DNA of 64,000 nucleotides from an uncultured Bacteroides sp. (GTDB taxonomy: Bacteria; Bacteroidota; Bacteroidia; Bacteroidales; Bacteroidaceae). Position numbers and translations under genes: made by a program. Numbering within the stretch: position 1 is the stretch's first letter; each line of letters opens with the position of its first letter. Shown here piece by piece: positions 36,439 through 45,497 of the stretch. Below the pieces are notes generated by a model that did not search any database, was not told the origin of the DNA, and was given only the letters and a program-made list of their open reading frames with translations. The stretch is from positions 744,001 to 808,000 of the forward strand of contig NZ_OY782854.1 of the NCBI RefSeq assembly GCF_963678425.1. The letters run 5' to 3'.

Positions 36439-37521
36439 TTATTTAATTAATTTCTCTTTGATTGCTTCAACCACCTCATCCGGATCAGGAACAATACCTC
36501 CAAGACGTCCGAAATGTTCCACTTTTACACGACCGTTTACAGCCAGACGAATGTCTTCTACCATCTGACCGGCATTAAGCTCCACAGAGATCATTCCTTT
36601 TACTTTTTCAGCGTATTTAGCAATTACTTTTGTTGGGAAAGGCCATAGAGTGATAGGGCGAAGAAGTCCTACTTTGATACCTTCGGCACGAGCCAGCTCC
36701 ATTGCCTTCTGACAGATACGGGCACAAGATCCGAAAGCTACAATCAGATATTCTGCATCTTCGCAGTTTATCTCTTCATACCGAACCTCATTTTCTTCTA
36801 TCGTTTTATATTTAGCCTGGAAGCGGATATTGTTTTGTTCCATTACTGCAGGATCAAGCTCCAAAGAAGTGATGATGTTTGGTTTGCGGCCATTGGCTTT
36901 TCCTGTAGTGGCCCAAGGACACTGAGCAATAACCTCTTCGTCTGTACGACGTTTCCGTTGAGCGGGAAGCACAATTTTTTCCATCATCTGACCTATTACC
37001 CCATCAGCTAGAATAATAGCCGGGTTTCTGTATTTGAATGCAAGTTCAAAACCTAGTCCTACAAAATCGGCCATTTCCTGTACGGAAGCCGGAGCAAGTG
37101 CTATCAGTCTGTAATCACCGTGACCACCGCCTTTTACTGTCTGGAAATAGTCAGCCTGGCTTGGCTGGATAGTACCCAGACCAGGTCCGCCACGCATTAC
37201 GTTTACAATTAAACAAGGAAGTTCGGCACCTGCAATGTAAGAAATACCTTCTTGCTTTAAACTAACACCGGGACTGGAAGAGGAGGTCATTACCATTTTA
37301 CCGGAACCAGCACCTCCGTAAACCATATTTATTGCTGCTACTTCACTTTCAGCCTGTAACACAACCATTCCGGTGGTTTCCCATGGCTTTAGTTCTGCCA
37401 GCGTTTCCAATACTTCAGATTGAGGAGTGATAGGATAACCGAAGTATCCATCTGCTCCGTAGCGGATAGCTGCGTGAGAAATGGCCTCGTTACCCTTCAT
37501 TAAAACAACTTCTTCTTCCAT
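36439..37521 (-). CDS. korA: 2-oxoacid:ferredoxin oxidoreductase alpha subunit
   Basis: Alpha subunit of the same complex; proteins of this type are also named VorB (3-methyl-2-oxobutanoate oxidoreductase). The 360-residue sequence has the opening MKGNEAISHAAIRYGADGYFGYPITPQSE, a TSSSSPGVSLKQEG block, and GGHGDYRLIALAPASVQE. In Bacteroidales this enzyme is thought to supply 2-oxoglutarate or branched oxoacids from acyl-CoA; substrate here is inferred only. It follows korD by about 53 bp. Confidence 0.92.
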   Translation of the reverse strand: MEEEVVLMKGNEAISHAAIRYGADGYFGYPITPQSEVLETLAELKPWETTGMVVLQAESEVAAINMVYGGAGSGKMVMTSSSSPGVSLKQEGISYIAGAELPCLIVNVMRGGPGLGTIQPSQADYFQTVKGGGHGDYRLIALAPASVQEMADFVGLGFELAFKYRNPAIILADGVIGQMMEKIVLPAQRKRRTDEEVIAQCPWATTGKANGRKPNIITSLELDPAVMEQNNIRFQAKYKTIEENEVRYEEINCEDAEYLIVAFGSCARICQKAMELARAEGIKVGLLRPITLWPFPTKVIAKYAEKVKGMISVELNAGQMVEDIRLAVNGRVKVEHFGRLGGIVPDPDEVVEAIKEKLIK

Positions 37522-37574
37522 ATATCTATGTTTTTTTTGAGTTCTTTACTATAATTAATAATAACTTTAATTTC

Positions 37575-37802
37575 TTAAAGTTTTACTTTATAAACTGAGA
37601 TACATCCGTCAGGGCACACTGTTGCGCAAGAAGTACATCCGTTGCAGGTGTCTTCTAATATCTGTTGTGCAAAATGATATCCTTTAATGTTTACTTCTTT
37701 ACTTGTAAGAGCCAGTACATCAAGTGGACAAGCCACTACACAGAGATTACATCCTTTGCAACGCTCGGTGTCAACTACTATTGCTCCTTTTATTTTAGCC
37801 AT
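37575..37802 (-). CDS. korD: Ferredoxin-type 2x[4Fe-4S] subunit of the oxidoreductase
   Basis: A 75-residue ferredoxin with two complete C-x2-C-x2-C-x3-CP motifs: CKGCNLCVVACP (about 16-27) and CNGCTSCATVCP (about 53-64). It should pass electrons between the TPP subunit and ferredoxin. It is placed just ahead of korA and 11 bp after the small TPR gene. Confidence 0.94.
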   Translation of the reverse strand: MAKIKGAIVVDTERCKGCNLCVVACPLDVLALTSKEVNIKGYHFAQQILEDTCNGCTSCATVCPDGCISVYKVKL

Positions 37803-37813
37803 AATTTAAGAAT

Positions 37814-38101
37814 TTATTGGTTGTACATATCCTTATTAAAGAAATTCAGGATGTCCATTATCATTTTATTAGCTTGCAGGGCTGGGCTTTGGGGGTTAAG
37901 TTCAATGGCAGAAAGGTAATTGTTCATTGCCATTTGCCAGTTCCCTAGTTTACGGTAAGCATTTCCACGAAGATAAAACGCCTCATCACACGTTGGATTG
38001 CTTTCAATAAATTGATCCAATGTCTTAATGGCCGCTTCCACTTCACCTTTGTCGATTAGTCCTTTTATAGTGCTAAGTTCTTCCATCTTTTGAATTTCCA
38101 A
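37814..38101 (-). CDS. Short TPR protein heading the kor operon
   Basis: A 95-residue protein with about two tetratricopeptide repeats (GEVEAAIKTLDQFIES, then DEAFYLRGNAYRKLGNW and NYLSAIELNPQSPAL). It has no signal peptide. It precedes korD by 11 bp and is the first gene after the promoter-like region, so it is probably part of the operon; a chaperone or scaffold role is inference. Confidence 0.8.
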   Translation of the reverse strand: MEIQKMEELSTIKGLIDKGEVEAAIKTLDQFIESNPTCDEAFYLRGNAYRKLGNWQMAMNNYLSAIELNPQSPALQANKMIMDILNFFNKDMYNQ

Positions 38102-38430
38102 TGCTTTAGACTCGCAAAGATACTTTTTATTTTTTGATTTGCATATTGGAAAGAGTGAAAAATGAGAAAAAGTAATATCGGAAACAAGAAAAAGAGAAAT
38201 TATTAATAAATGTCCTTATTTTCTTTCTGATATAAAATAATTCTTAATGCGTTTAAACTTATTCAAACATATCTGATAAATGAATTAATCTTGATTAAAA
38301 TATAATCAAAAAGAAAGAATTTCTCTTTTAAGCTTTAACTTTCCTGCTTAAATTGTTATAATTAATTGAAATTTAAAATTCTTATTTTAAATTAAGGGCA
38401 GAGCAAATCAGCCGGCTTTGGTTTATGAAT
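38102..38430. promoter_or_regulatory. AT-rich spacer with the probable kor operon promoter
   Basis: On the minus strand 38115-38122 reads TATCTTTG, a perfect TAnnTTTG -7 box only 14 bp before the start at 38101. A TTTG at normal -33 spacing is missing. The remaining AT-rich DNA up to the gldG stop at 38431 contains no recognised gene, repeat or terminator. Confidence 0.5.
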
Positions 38431-40116
38431 TCAATCTCTCTTTTGTTTCCGTTTTCTCTGTCTTGAATAAATGAAACCGGCAATTATGAGTAAGACAGGA
38501 GGAATAGCTATATTAATGACTTCCCATACTCCTCTCTGTTTGTTGATCGACTGCTTGTTGAGCAACCGAAGTTTATAATCACGGGAACGGAGGTTTAGCC
38601 ACTGATCGTTTCCAGCCAGATAATTCACGGCATTAGTTATGAAATCAGCATTTCCCAGTTGTTCGCCGGATACTTCATCGAATCCCAACGGAGCTGGTTG
38701 AGCTTTATCCTGTTGTCCTTTCCATTCATTTTTAATGATACTCCCGGTAGCTGCAACAATCATTTTTGTATGTTTACTTTGCAGCAATCTGCCTTCCGGT
38801 AATTCGATGCAACTGTCCGGCGTCAGGCGATTGACAAAAGCTGAAGGGAACTGACCTTCAATAAGTCCGGCGACCGGAAGATTTGGTTCATTGAAGTAAG
38901 ATGTCTCAGCCGGCATTTCCACATACCGCAGACTTACTTTTTCTGGTACGGGTAGGGTATGTGCATTGGGAGAGGTTGCAAGTAAGACCTGTTTTTTTAG
39001 TTGATCGTTACCCACAAAAGAGATCGTGCTCACAAATTCCGATTTGAGAGGTGAAATATTGTGTGTAATCACGCTCTCGGTCGAAGGTGTAAGTAATGGA
39101 GCAAAATACCACGGTAAGGTGTTAAAGGATTCTTTTGATCCGGATTCAGATGAGGCCAGGCGGATAGCAGTACATTGCATATCCTGAACTGTAACAGGAT
39201 TGATCCTCACACCGTATGTGAAAAGCAGATCATCCAGATTTACATCCTGTTTCAAGGTTGAAGATTCTCCTGTAGCGTCAAATTCCTGTAGAGATATCTT
39301 TGTTCCATCCACCAGCCATAAAATACTTCCACCATTCATCAGATACTGATCCAGAGCAAATTTCTCTTTTTCACTGAATGCCTTTTGGGGTGAGGCGATA
39401 ATCAGAACCTTATAAGGCAATAATTCTTCAGGGTTTCCACTTAATTTTCCTCTGTCTACATTATAATATCTGCTTAAAAGATTGGTTGCTTCATATACAT
39501 ACGGTTCACTCCATTCTCCGTGTCCCTCAATAAAAGCAATTCGGCTTGGATTAGCAAGTGTAAGTACCCTGATTCCTTCTGTAAGATTATATTCCAGTTC
39601 CCCGGCAGAAGTGTTCAACACCTCCTGTGGTGTAAGATTCAGATTTTTTTTAAGCAAGCTTACTTGTATTGTATCTCCGTTATATACCAGTTCCATCCAA
39701 GGGTAAATAACCTTGGACGATAGTTTGCCTTCCCGGTCGTGTTCATTGACCGAGAGTCCACGCATTCCTCGTTGATCCATTTTCAGGTAATGTTCCTGGC
39801 GGGTCTTTTCATCCAGGGCTGCTGATGGGTTAACCTCCCGCAAAGTAATGCCATGAGAAGCATAAACAGAAAGTTCGTCCAGCATGTCTGTGGTAGATGT
39901 CCGCAGGTGGTCGAAAGCCGGATTCAGGTCTCCGTTCAGGTAAAGAATAACCTCCAGCGGCTTGTCGAGACTTTTAATCAGTTTCCTGCTCTGGCCGGAA
40001 AGGGTATATCGTTTTTCGGCAGTGAGATCCATTCTTACGAAAACATAGTGAGATAGTAAGTTTATAGCCAGGAGCAATGTCAGCAATCCGATTCCTTTGA
40101 TGGTTTTATTTTTCAT
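38431..40116 (-). CDS. gldG: GldG-like ABC transporter auxiliary protein
   Basis: A 561-residue membrane-anchored protein of the GldG / ABC_transp_aux family. It has an N-terminal helix (about 8-28), the family start VRMDLTAEKRYTLSGQSRKL, a long periplasmic part with IAFIEGHGEWSEPYV and GSILWLVDGT, and a C-terminal helix (about 533-553) followed by a basic tail. Its start overlaps the gldF stop by 4 bp. Homologues are needed for gliding in flavobacteria, but are also kept in non-gliding Bacteroidales, where their role is unclear. Confidence 0.87.
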   Translation of the reverse strand: MKNKTIKGIGLLTLLLAINLLSHYVFVRMDLTAEKRYTLSGQSRKLIKSLDKPLEVILYLNGDLNPAFDHLRTSTTDMLDELSVYASHGITLREVNPSAALDEKTRQEHYLKMDQRGMRGLSVNEHDREGKLSSKVIYPWMELVYNGDTIQVSLLKKNLNLTPQEVLNTSAGELEYNLTEGIRVLTLANPSRIAFIEGHGEWSEPYVYEATNLLSRYYNVDRGKLSGNPEELLPYKVLIIASPQKAFSEKEKFALDQYLMNGGSILWLVDGTKISLQEFDATGESSTLKQDVNLDDLLFTYGVRINPVTVQDMQCTAIRLASSESGSKESFNTLPWYFAPLLTPSTESVITHNISPLKSEFVSTISFVGNDQLKKQVLLATSPNAHTLPVPEKVSLRYVEMPAETSYFNEPNLPVAGLIEGQFPSAFVNRLTPDSCIELPEGRLLQSKHTKMIVAATGSIIKNEWKGQQDKAQPAPLGFDEVSGEQLGNADFITNAVNYLAGNDQWLNLRSRDYKLRLLNKQSINKQRGVWEVINIAIPPVLLIIAGFIYSRQRKRKQKRD

Positions 40117-40835
40117 CGTTTGCGCGTGTTTACTTGTACTGTGAGATAAATAAAGAAGAAAGTAACAGACGCGAAATAAATCAGGTCGCGTGTATCGATT
40201 ACTCCCCGTGCCATGGATTGATAATGAGCCTGAATACCTAATTCAACCCAACCATTGTGCAGACTGCCGCTGTTGGTAAGGGAGGCTATAAGCTCAAATC
40301 CGTAGAATGCAGTAAAGGAGAGGACTATTGCCAGTAAAAAGGCAATCAACTGGTTGCTGGTAAGCGAAGAGGTAAATAGTCCGAAACTTACAAAGGTAGC
40401 GAGTAAACAGAGCAATCCGCAGTATCCACCTATAATTTCCCCCCAATCCAGTCCGGCCATACTTAGCAAATAAATGCTTATCACATAGAGTAGGGTAGGG
40501 AGCAGAGCAATGATCATCAGTAGCCAGGCCGACCAGAACTTACTCATAACAATAGAACTTATTTTTAGAGGACGTGAAAAAAGTAATTCCAGAGTACCCA
40601 TCCTTTTTTCTTCTGCAAACATTCGCATGGTTGTTGCCGGAACTAAAAATAAAAAAAGAATCGGAGCCAGCGAAAAGAGAGGGCGTAAAGTGGCATACCC
40701 CCCGTCCGGTAAATTATAGTCACCGGCGAAAAACCATAGCATAAGAGATACGGCTAATAACCAGACAAAGAGTATCACATATCCTATTGCAGAGCTAAAG
40801 AATCCTGCTATCTCTTTTCTAATCAAATATTTCAT
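40113..40835 (-). CDS. gldF: GldF-like ABC transporter permease
   Basis: A 240-residue permease with six hydrophobic segments. The N-terminus (LIRKEIAGFFSSAIGYVILFVW) and the block MRMFAEEKRMGTLELLFSRPL are characteristic of GldF and the ABC-2 type group. It is translationally coupled with gldG (4-bp overlap). The ATPase gldA is not next to it and must be elsewhere if the transporter is complete. Confidence 0.87.
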   Translation of the reverse strand: MKYLIRKEIAGFFSSAIGYVILFVWLLAVSLMLWFFAGDYNLPDGGYATLRPLFSLAPILFLFLVPATTMRMFAEEKRMGTLELLFSRPLKISSIVMSKFWSAWLLMIIALLPTLLYVISIYLLSMAGLDWGEIIGGYCGLLCLLATFVSFGLFTSSLTSNQLIAFLLAIVLSFTAFYGFELIASLTNSGSLHNGWVELGIQAHYQSMARGVIDTRDLIYFASVTFFFIYLTVQVNTRKR

Positions 40836-40854
40836 TATATGTCAGAATTTTTAT

Positions 40855-40895
40855 TACTTTTGTGTGTTGCCTGAATAAATAACGATACAAAGATA
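40855..40895. promoter_or_regulatory. Divergent -7 boxes between gldF and the 40923 gene
   Basis: The minus strand has TATCTTTG at 40888-40895 (53 bp before gldF) and the plus strand has TACTTTTG at 40855-40862 (60 bp before 40923). Both match TAnnTTTG. The two promoters would overlap, which could make the two transcripts compete. No TTTG at -33 was found for either. Confidence 0.45.
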
Positions 40896-40922
40896 CTTAT
40901 ATTGTATTGAAATTACATAGCT

Positions 40923-42500
40923 ATGGACCGGAAATTGAAGATAAGAATATTGATCATTTCGCTTTTTCTGCTCTTTTTTATAGGAGCCGGAGCATTCTTT
41001 TACATGGGGATTAGTTCCCGTGAAAGAATCACTAAGGTTGATCTCTATTCACTTGTTCCTTCCGGTTGCAGTGCGGTGTTTGAGACCAACGATCTTACCA
41101 CACTGATAAAAGAGATAAAGAATGCAAGTCTTGGAAAAGAACTCCCATCCCTCGGACTTTCCCGGATAGCCAATGATTTGCAGGTACATTTTGATGCTTT
41201 GACAATGTCTGCTCCTCATGGATTGAGCTCACGGATGAATAAGATGTTGGTCAGCTTCCATTCTCCCGGAACAGAACTCGATCAGGTGATTTATTTTTGT
41301 ACCACCCCCGGAGATGAAAAATGGCTTGAACAACAAATCAGGAAAAACCGTCCTATTGATTTTCCTCTTAAAACAGTTTCTTATAAAGGTAAAGAGATAC
41401 AAATCTGTCCTATGGGAGGAGATGTGTTCCTTTGTTACTACAAGTCGGCAGGTTTTGTGGCAGCCAGTTATTCCAAAAGGTTAATAGAACAAGTTATTGA
41501 TACGCATATTGGTGGAAAATCACTCCTTTCTGATCCTTGTTTTGTACTTTCACAAGATCATAAGAGTTTTAACAGCATAGCTTCTTTGCATCTGAAGATG
41601 AAGCAAATGGGGTGGAACGAACTGGACCTTAAATTTGGACGTGATGCGATTTATCTTTCAGGAACCACCATGGATGCCGATACCAGTTCTTCCTTTGTCA
41701 ATGCACTGAAGGAGCAGTCTCCTATAGAACTGATTTCCGGTAAAGAGTTTCCACGCCACACATATTACATGAATGAGATGGCTATTTCTCAATTTCAGTA
41801 TATTGCAGCTAATGCTGCACAACGGGAATATGCACTTGTACCATACACTGATGAGGTGAAAAGGACAGATCTTGGCCTGATGCGTTTTCTTCAAAGGAAT
41901 GTTGCCAACCGTTTGGCTGGGATTTCTTTTTATCCAGAAGATTCTATCCGCAGGCCGCTTTCTTTGCTTTATATTCCGTTGAAAGACTCGGTGAAAGCAG
42001 AAAAGGACTTGCAGATGTTAATTCAGAATGTAATACCGCAAACTAAAATACTGTCCGCTCGCAAAACTCAGTTATTGAATGCCGGCGCTAAGAGTTATCT
42101 GCTTTATTCCCTTCCCCAAAACACTGTTTTTTCACAGCTTTCGGGAATCAAAGATGCAGATCTCAACTCTTATGCAGTTTTCTACAAGAATCTATTGTTG
42201 CTGGCTCCCGAGCCAGTAAGTATTCTTTCTTATATTACTCAGATAGAAAATTCTCATGTGATTGAGAACGATAGCATTTATCACGAGTGTATTTTCCGTA
42301 TGGCCCCTCATTTCAACTATATGTTAATGACCGATCTTGGAGAAGTCAGTCATCATCCGGAGAGCTGTTCACGATTCATCCCTGAGTTTTTCTTCCAGCA
42401 TATTAATTTCTTTAGCCATTTTATTCTTACCACCCAGTTTGTTTGCAAGGAGAGAGTGATCTATCCTAATTTGACTTTGACTTATAAAGGAGAAGAATAA
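40923..42500 (+). CDS. Membrane-anchored protein of unknown function
   Basis: I do not recognise this 525-residue protein. It has one N-terminal membrane helix (about 7-30) after the basic start MDRKLKIR, and no further obvious helix, so most of it should be outside the cytoplasm. The region VPSGCSAVFETNDLTTLIKEI and the later SPIELISGKEFPRHTY suggest two similar alpha/beta halves. It could belong to a DUF3352-like group, which would need a profile search. It stands alone, divergent from gldF. Confidence 0.7.
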   Translation: MDRKLKIRILIISLFLLFFIGAGAFFYMGISSRERITKVDLYSLVPSGCSAVFETNDLTTLIKEIKNASLGKELPSLGLSRIANDLQVHFDALTMSAPHGLSSRMNKMLVSFHSPGTELDQVIYFCTTPGDEKWLEQQIRKNRPIDFPLKTVSYKGKEIQICPMGGDVFLCYYKSAGFVAASYSKRLIEQVIDTHIGGKSLLSDPCFVLSQDHKSFNSIASLHLKMKQMGWNELDLKFGRDAIYLSGTTMDADTSSSFVNALKEQSPIELISGKEFPRHTYYMNEMAISQFQYIAANAAQREYALVPYTDEVKRTDLGLMRFLQRNVANRLAGISFYPEDSIRRPLSLLYIPLKDSVKAEKDLQMLIQNVIPQTKILSARKTQLLNAGAKSYLLYSLPQNTVFSQLSGIKDADLNSYAVFYKNLLLLAPEPVSILSYITQIENSHVIENDSIYHECIFRMAPHFNYMLMTDLGEVSHHPESCSRFIPEFFFQHINFFSHFILTTQFVCKERVIYPNLTLTYKGEE

Positions 42501-42586
42501 AATTGAAGAGAATTATAAAAAAGCGAATGGAATTATCAGTGAAATAGGAATTGATTTAATCAAAATATCTTGTAATTCTGAATGCT

Positions 42587-43240
42587 ATGAAAAATAGTCG
42601 TTTCCTGTTATTGGTATTTCCAGTTATTTTTGCTCTATTAGCGTTGTTTGGTTGGGGATTCTTTTACCAATCAGCAGTGTCGGTTTCTTGCTGTGCCATT
42701 CTTTTGTTTGCTCCGGATAAAAAGATTAGATATACGATATGGTTTGTAGTTGCAGCTTTTTTGTTTTCCATTGCCGGAGACTGGTTCTTGTCTCATCGTA
42801 ATGGATTACTTATTCGTTTTGTTATTGGAATTGGACTGTTTTTTATGGGGCATATCGGATACTTTATTTTTTGTGTACGAAATGGAAAGATCAAGTATCC
42901 GTTTTTATTCATTTTACTTATAGGCTATTTGCTGTTCTTTAATAATGTATTGTATCCATCAATCAATGACAATATGTTATTAATGGCTGCTTTACTTTAC
43001 CTCGTTATTTCCTGTTTCTCGTTGGCCGCGGCAACCGGATTAAAACTCGCTCCGATTACCTGTTGGCTGTTTTCAATTGGGATTACTTTACTGATTTTCT
43101 CAGACACACTAATTGCTCTCAGTGAATTTGCCGGTTACCACACTTTTTATTATTTAATGCTTCCAACCTATTACGGATCACAAATAGTTATAACATTATC
43201 GCTCCTTTTTTCTTCTGGAAATAATAATACTATTTCTTAA
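42587..43240 (+). CDS. YhhN-family lysoplasmalogenase-like membrane protein
   Basis: A 217-residue integral membrane protein with seven to eight helices. The YhhN/TMEM86 pattern is visible: AGDWFLSHR near residue 63, IGLFFMGHIGYFIF near 82-95, and FSDTLIALSEFAGYH near 180-190. TMEM86B hydrolyses the vinyl ether of lysoplasmalogen; the bacterial role is less certain. The 3' end overlaps the convergent MFS gene by 11 bp. Confidence 0.78.
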   Translation: MKNSRFLLLVFPVIFALLALFGWGFFYQSAVSVSCCAILLFAPDKKIRYTIWFVVAAFLFSIAGDWFLSHRNGLLIRFVIGIGLFFMGHIGYFIFCVRNGKIKYPFLFILLIGYLLFFNNVLYPSINDNMLLMAALLYLVISCFSLAAATGLKLAPITCWLFSIGITLLIFSDTLIALSEFAGYHTFYYLMLPTYYGSQIVITLSLLFSSGNNNTIS

Positions 43241-44441
43241 CTTCTACAACAGCATTTAATGCTTTCCTTGTACATAATACTTTTACTACTTTTCTGGTAC
43301 ATAGCAGTATAAAGATACAGCAAAAGAGAATGATTACGCTTGTTGAATACAATATATTCCCCAAACCAGTCAGAGGAGATATTATTCCACCGGATACAAA
43401 AGTTAAGAATCCAATTATAGCAGAAGCATTTCCTGAATTCTGTCTTTCCAGATCCAAAGCCAATGTTGTTGATGTTGGTAAAATCATACCTAAGAAAAAT
43501 AAGAGACAGAAAAATGTGATTTCAATAACAATGATTGAACTTGAAATACATAAGGCCATAACGGTTATAATACTCATGGCAATGAACCCTTTTACACCAG
43601 TCAGTAAACCTTCTTCTGTAGTTGAAAATCTTGTTATGCATAAGTTTCCAATCATGATAGCAAATGCATTTATTCCAAAGCATAAACTATATGCAATAGG
43701 TGAGAGGTGATATATCTTTTGATAAATGAAGGGTGATGAGGCAATATAGGCAAACATAACTCCCATGGAAAACGATTGTATTAATACATAATACATAAAG
43801 ACTTCATTTCTTAATATTGGTTTATAATATAAGAACTTTGTTGCTATATTCTCATTTAAACGATTTTCTTTAGATAAGGAATCTCTGAACTTAGTGAGAA
43901 CTAAAGTCATAAGTACCCCAATTATTAGTAATGCTAAAAAGATGCCTCGCCAGTCTGTAAATTTTAGTAGCATTCCACCAAGTACCGGAGCGCATATAGG
44001 AGCTAATCCTTGCACACAGCTTAGCATGGAAAAAAACTTGGCAAGTTCCTTGTCAGTGTATAGATCTGTAGCTATGGATCTTGAAATAACAATGCCACCT
44101 GCCCCTGTAAAACCTTGTATAAACCGGCTGATGATAAAGCATTCTATATTCCACGAAAATAGACAAAATATTGTAGAAATAGTAAATAATAACATAGAAA
44201 GAAGTAAAGGCATTTTTCTTCCGTACTTATCACTCAATGGCCCTATAAATATTTGTCCCACGGCAAGTCCTATCATACTAAAGGTTAGGCTCAACTGAGT
44301 CATAGATGAGGTTGTGCCAAAGAATGTCATTAGTTCCGGAAGTGCTGGCAGGTAAAAATCTGTAACGAAAGGACCTATAGCAGAAACAGTTCCAATCACT
44401 ATCAAAATATAAATTTTTGAATTGCTTTTCATTTGATTCAT
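43230..44441 (-). CDS. Bcr/CflA-family multidrug efflux MFS transporter
   Basis: A 403-residue drug:H+ antiporter with 12 membrane segments. It starts in the Bcr/CflA manner (DFYLPALPELMTFFGTTSSMTQLSLT), and carries the loop signature GPLSDKYGRKMPLL and the motif GAGGIVISRSIATDLY. It is divergent from an AraC-type regulator, which may control it. Its 3' end overlaps the lysoplasmalogenase gene by 11 bp. Confidence 0.9.
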   Translation of the reverse strand: MNQMKSNSKIYILIVIGTVSAIGPFVTDFYLPALPELMTFFGTTSSMTQLSLTFSMIGLAVGQIFIGPLSDKYGRKMPLLLSMLLFTISTIFCLFSWNIECFIISRFIQGFTGAGGIVISRSIATDLYTDKELAKFFSMLSCVQGLAPICAPVLGGMLLKFTDWRGIFLALLIIGVLMTLVLTKFRDSLSKENRLNENIATKFLYYKPILRNEVFMYYVLIQSFSMGVMFAYIASSPFIYQKIYHLSPIAYSLCFGINAFAIMIGNLCITRFSTTEEGLLTGVKGFIAMSIITVMALCISSSIIVIEITFFCLLFFLGMILPTSTTLALDLERQNSGNASAIIGFLTFVSGGIISPLTGLGNILYSTSVIILFCCIFILLCTRKVVKVLCTRKALNAVVEVKK

Positions 44442-44454
44442 GATGATGCGTTCT

Positions 44455-44568
44455 TATTTTTGTGCAAATGTAATTATGCTATTTTATCCAGTTCCATCCA
44501 AATAAAGATTAATATTGTTCAATTATGCTCTATTTTAAGGAATCTTCAAATCTTAATGTTTACTTTTG
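44455..44568. promoter_or_regulatory. Divergent promoter region of the efflux pump and AraC regulator
   Basis: The minus strand carries TACATTTG at 44465-44472, about 24 bp before the pump start. The plus strand has TACTTTTG at 44561-44568, 17 bp before the regulator start, and TATTTTTG at 44455-44462. All fit TAnnTTTG. The regulator could act on both from this 144-bp gap; no operator repeat was identified. Confidence 0.45.
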
Positions 44569-44585
44569 TCAGATATAGCTAACTT

Positions 44586-45458
44586 ATGAAAAGGAATGAA
44601 GAAAATATTGAAGAACGGTTGATATCTGATATTACTAATAACTTTACAATATCAGGACAAGTAAACGATATCTCACAACTGTTCCCGTTTTATACTCCCA
44701 AACGTAGCCTAATAAATGGTCTGATCTTTATTCTGGTTTTAAATGGAGAAGGGCAAATCAAGATAGACGAGAAAGAATATCTTGTTTACAAAGGAAATTT
44801 AGTCTCTATTCTTCCTTTTCATTTATTGAAAGGAATTCATTTTTCGGATGACTTTAATTGTGAATTCTTATCATTTAGCTTTGATTTTTTGGCAAATTAT
44901 CCATTTGCACTCAAGTCATATATCCTTGAAAAGCTAGAAAAACAGTCATGTTTTCAATTAGACGAAGAAGAAGGTAAAATACTGATGGAATACTATACTT
45001 TTATGTTGATGCAATATAAAAGAGTTGACCATCCTTCGCGAGCCGAGATCTTGAAGGCGCAGCTGTTTTCTTTTGCTGCAGAAGTAAGCTACATATATTC
45101 CAGAGAGGCTATTTTAATTACAGGAACACGTCAACAACAAATTGTCGATAATTTCTTTCGGTTGCTTCATACTTTCCACAAAAAGGAACGTTCCCCTGTT
45201 TTTTATGCAGATAAACTATGTGTGAGCCATAGATATCTCTCTAATGTTATGAAAAACATAACAGGACATTCTTTATATTACTGGATTTCAGAATTTAGTA
45301 TTAAAGAAGCAAAGATTCTTCTGAAATCCTCCGATAAGACTATCACTCAGATTTCAGAAGAACTTAATTTTCCCAACTCTTCCTTCTTTGCTCAGTTTTT
45401 TAAGAAGAAGACAGGCTTTTCGCCATTAAAATTCCGACAGGAGAATATTGGAGAATAA
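44586..45458 (+). CDS. AraC-family transcriptional regulator
   Basis: A 290-residue regulator with an N-terminal cupin-type sensing domain (about 25-150) and a C-terminal AraC HTH pair (about 190-285), seen as ADKLCVSHRYLSNVMKNITG and TITQISEELNFPNSSFFAQFFKKKTGFSPLKFR. It is divergent from the Bcr/CflA pump, a common arrangement for a local activator; the ligand is unknown. Confidence 0.92.
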   Translation: MKRNEENIEERLISDITNNFTISGQVNDISQLFPFYTPKRSLINGLIFILVLNGEGQIKIDEKEYLVYKGNLVSILPFHLLKGIHFSDDFNCEFLSFSFDFLANYPFALKSYILEKLEKQSCFQLDEEEGKILMEYYTFMLMQYKRVDHPSRAEILKAQLFSFAAEVSYIYSREAILITGTRQQQIVDNFFRLLHTFHKKERSPVFYADKLCVSHRYLSNVMKNITGHSLYYWISEFSIKEAKILLKSSDKTITQISEELNFPNSSFFAQFFKKKTGFSPLKFRQENIGE

Positions 45459-45497
45459 TTACTTTACTTTCTTTTTTCTGCATTGAAGAACAATCTG

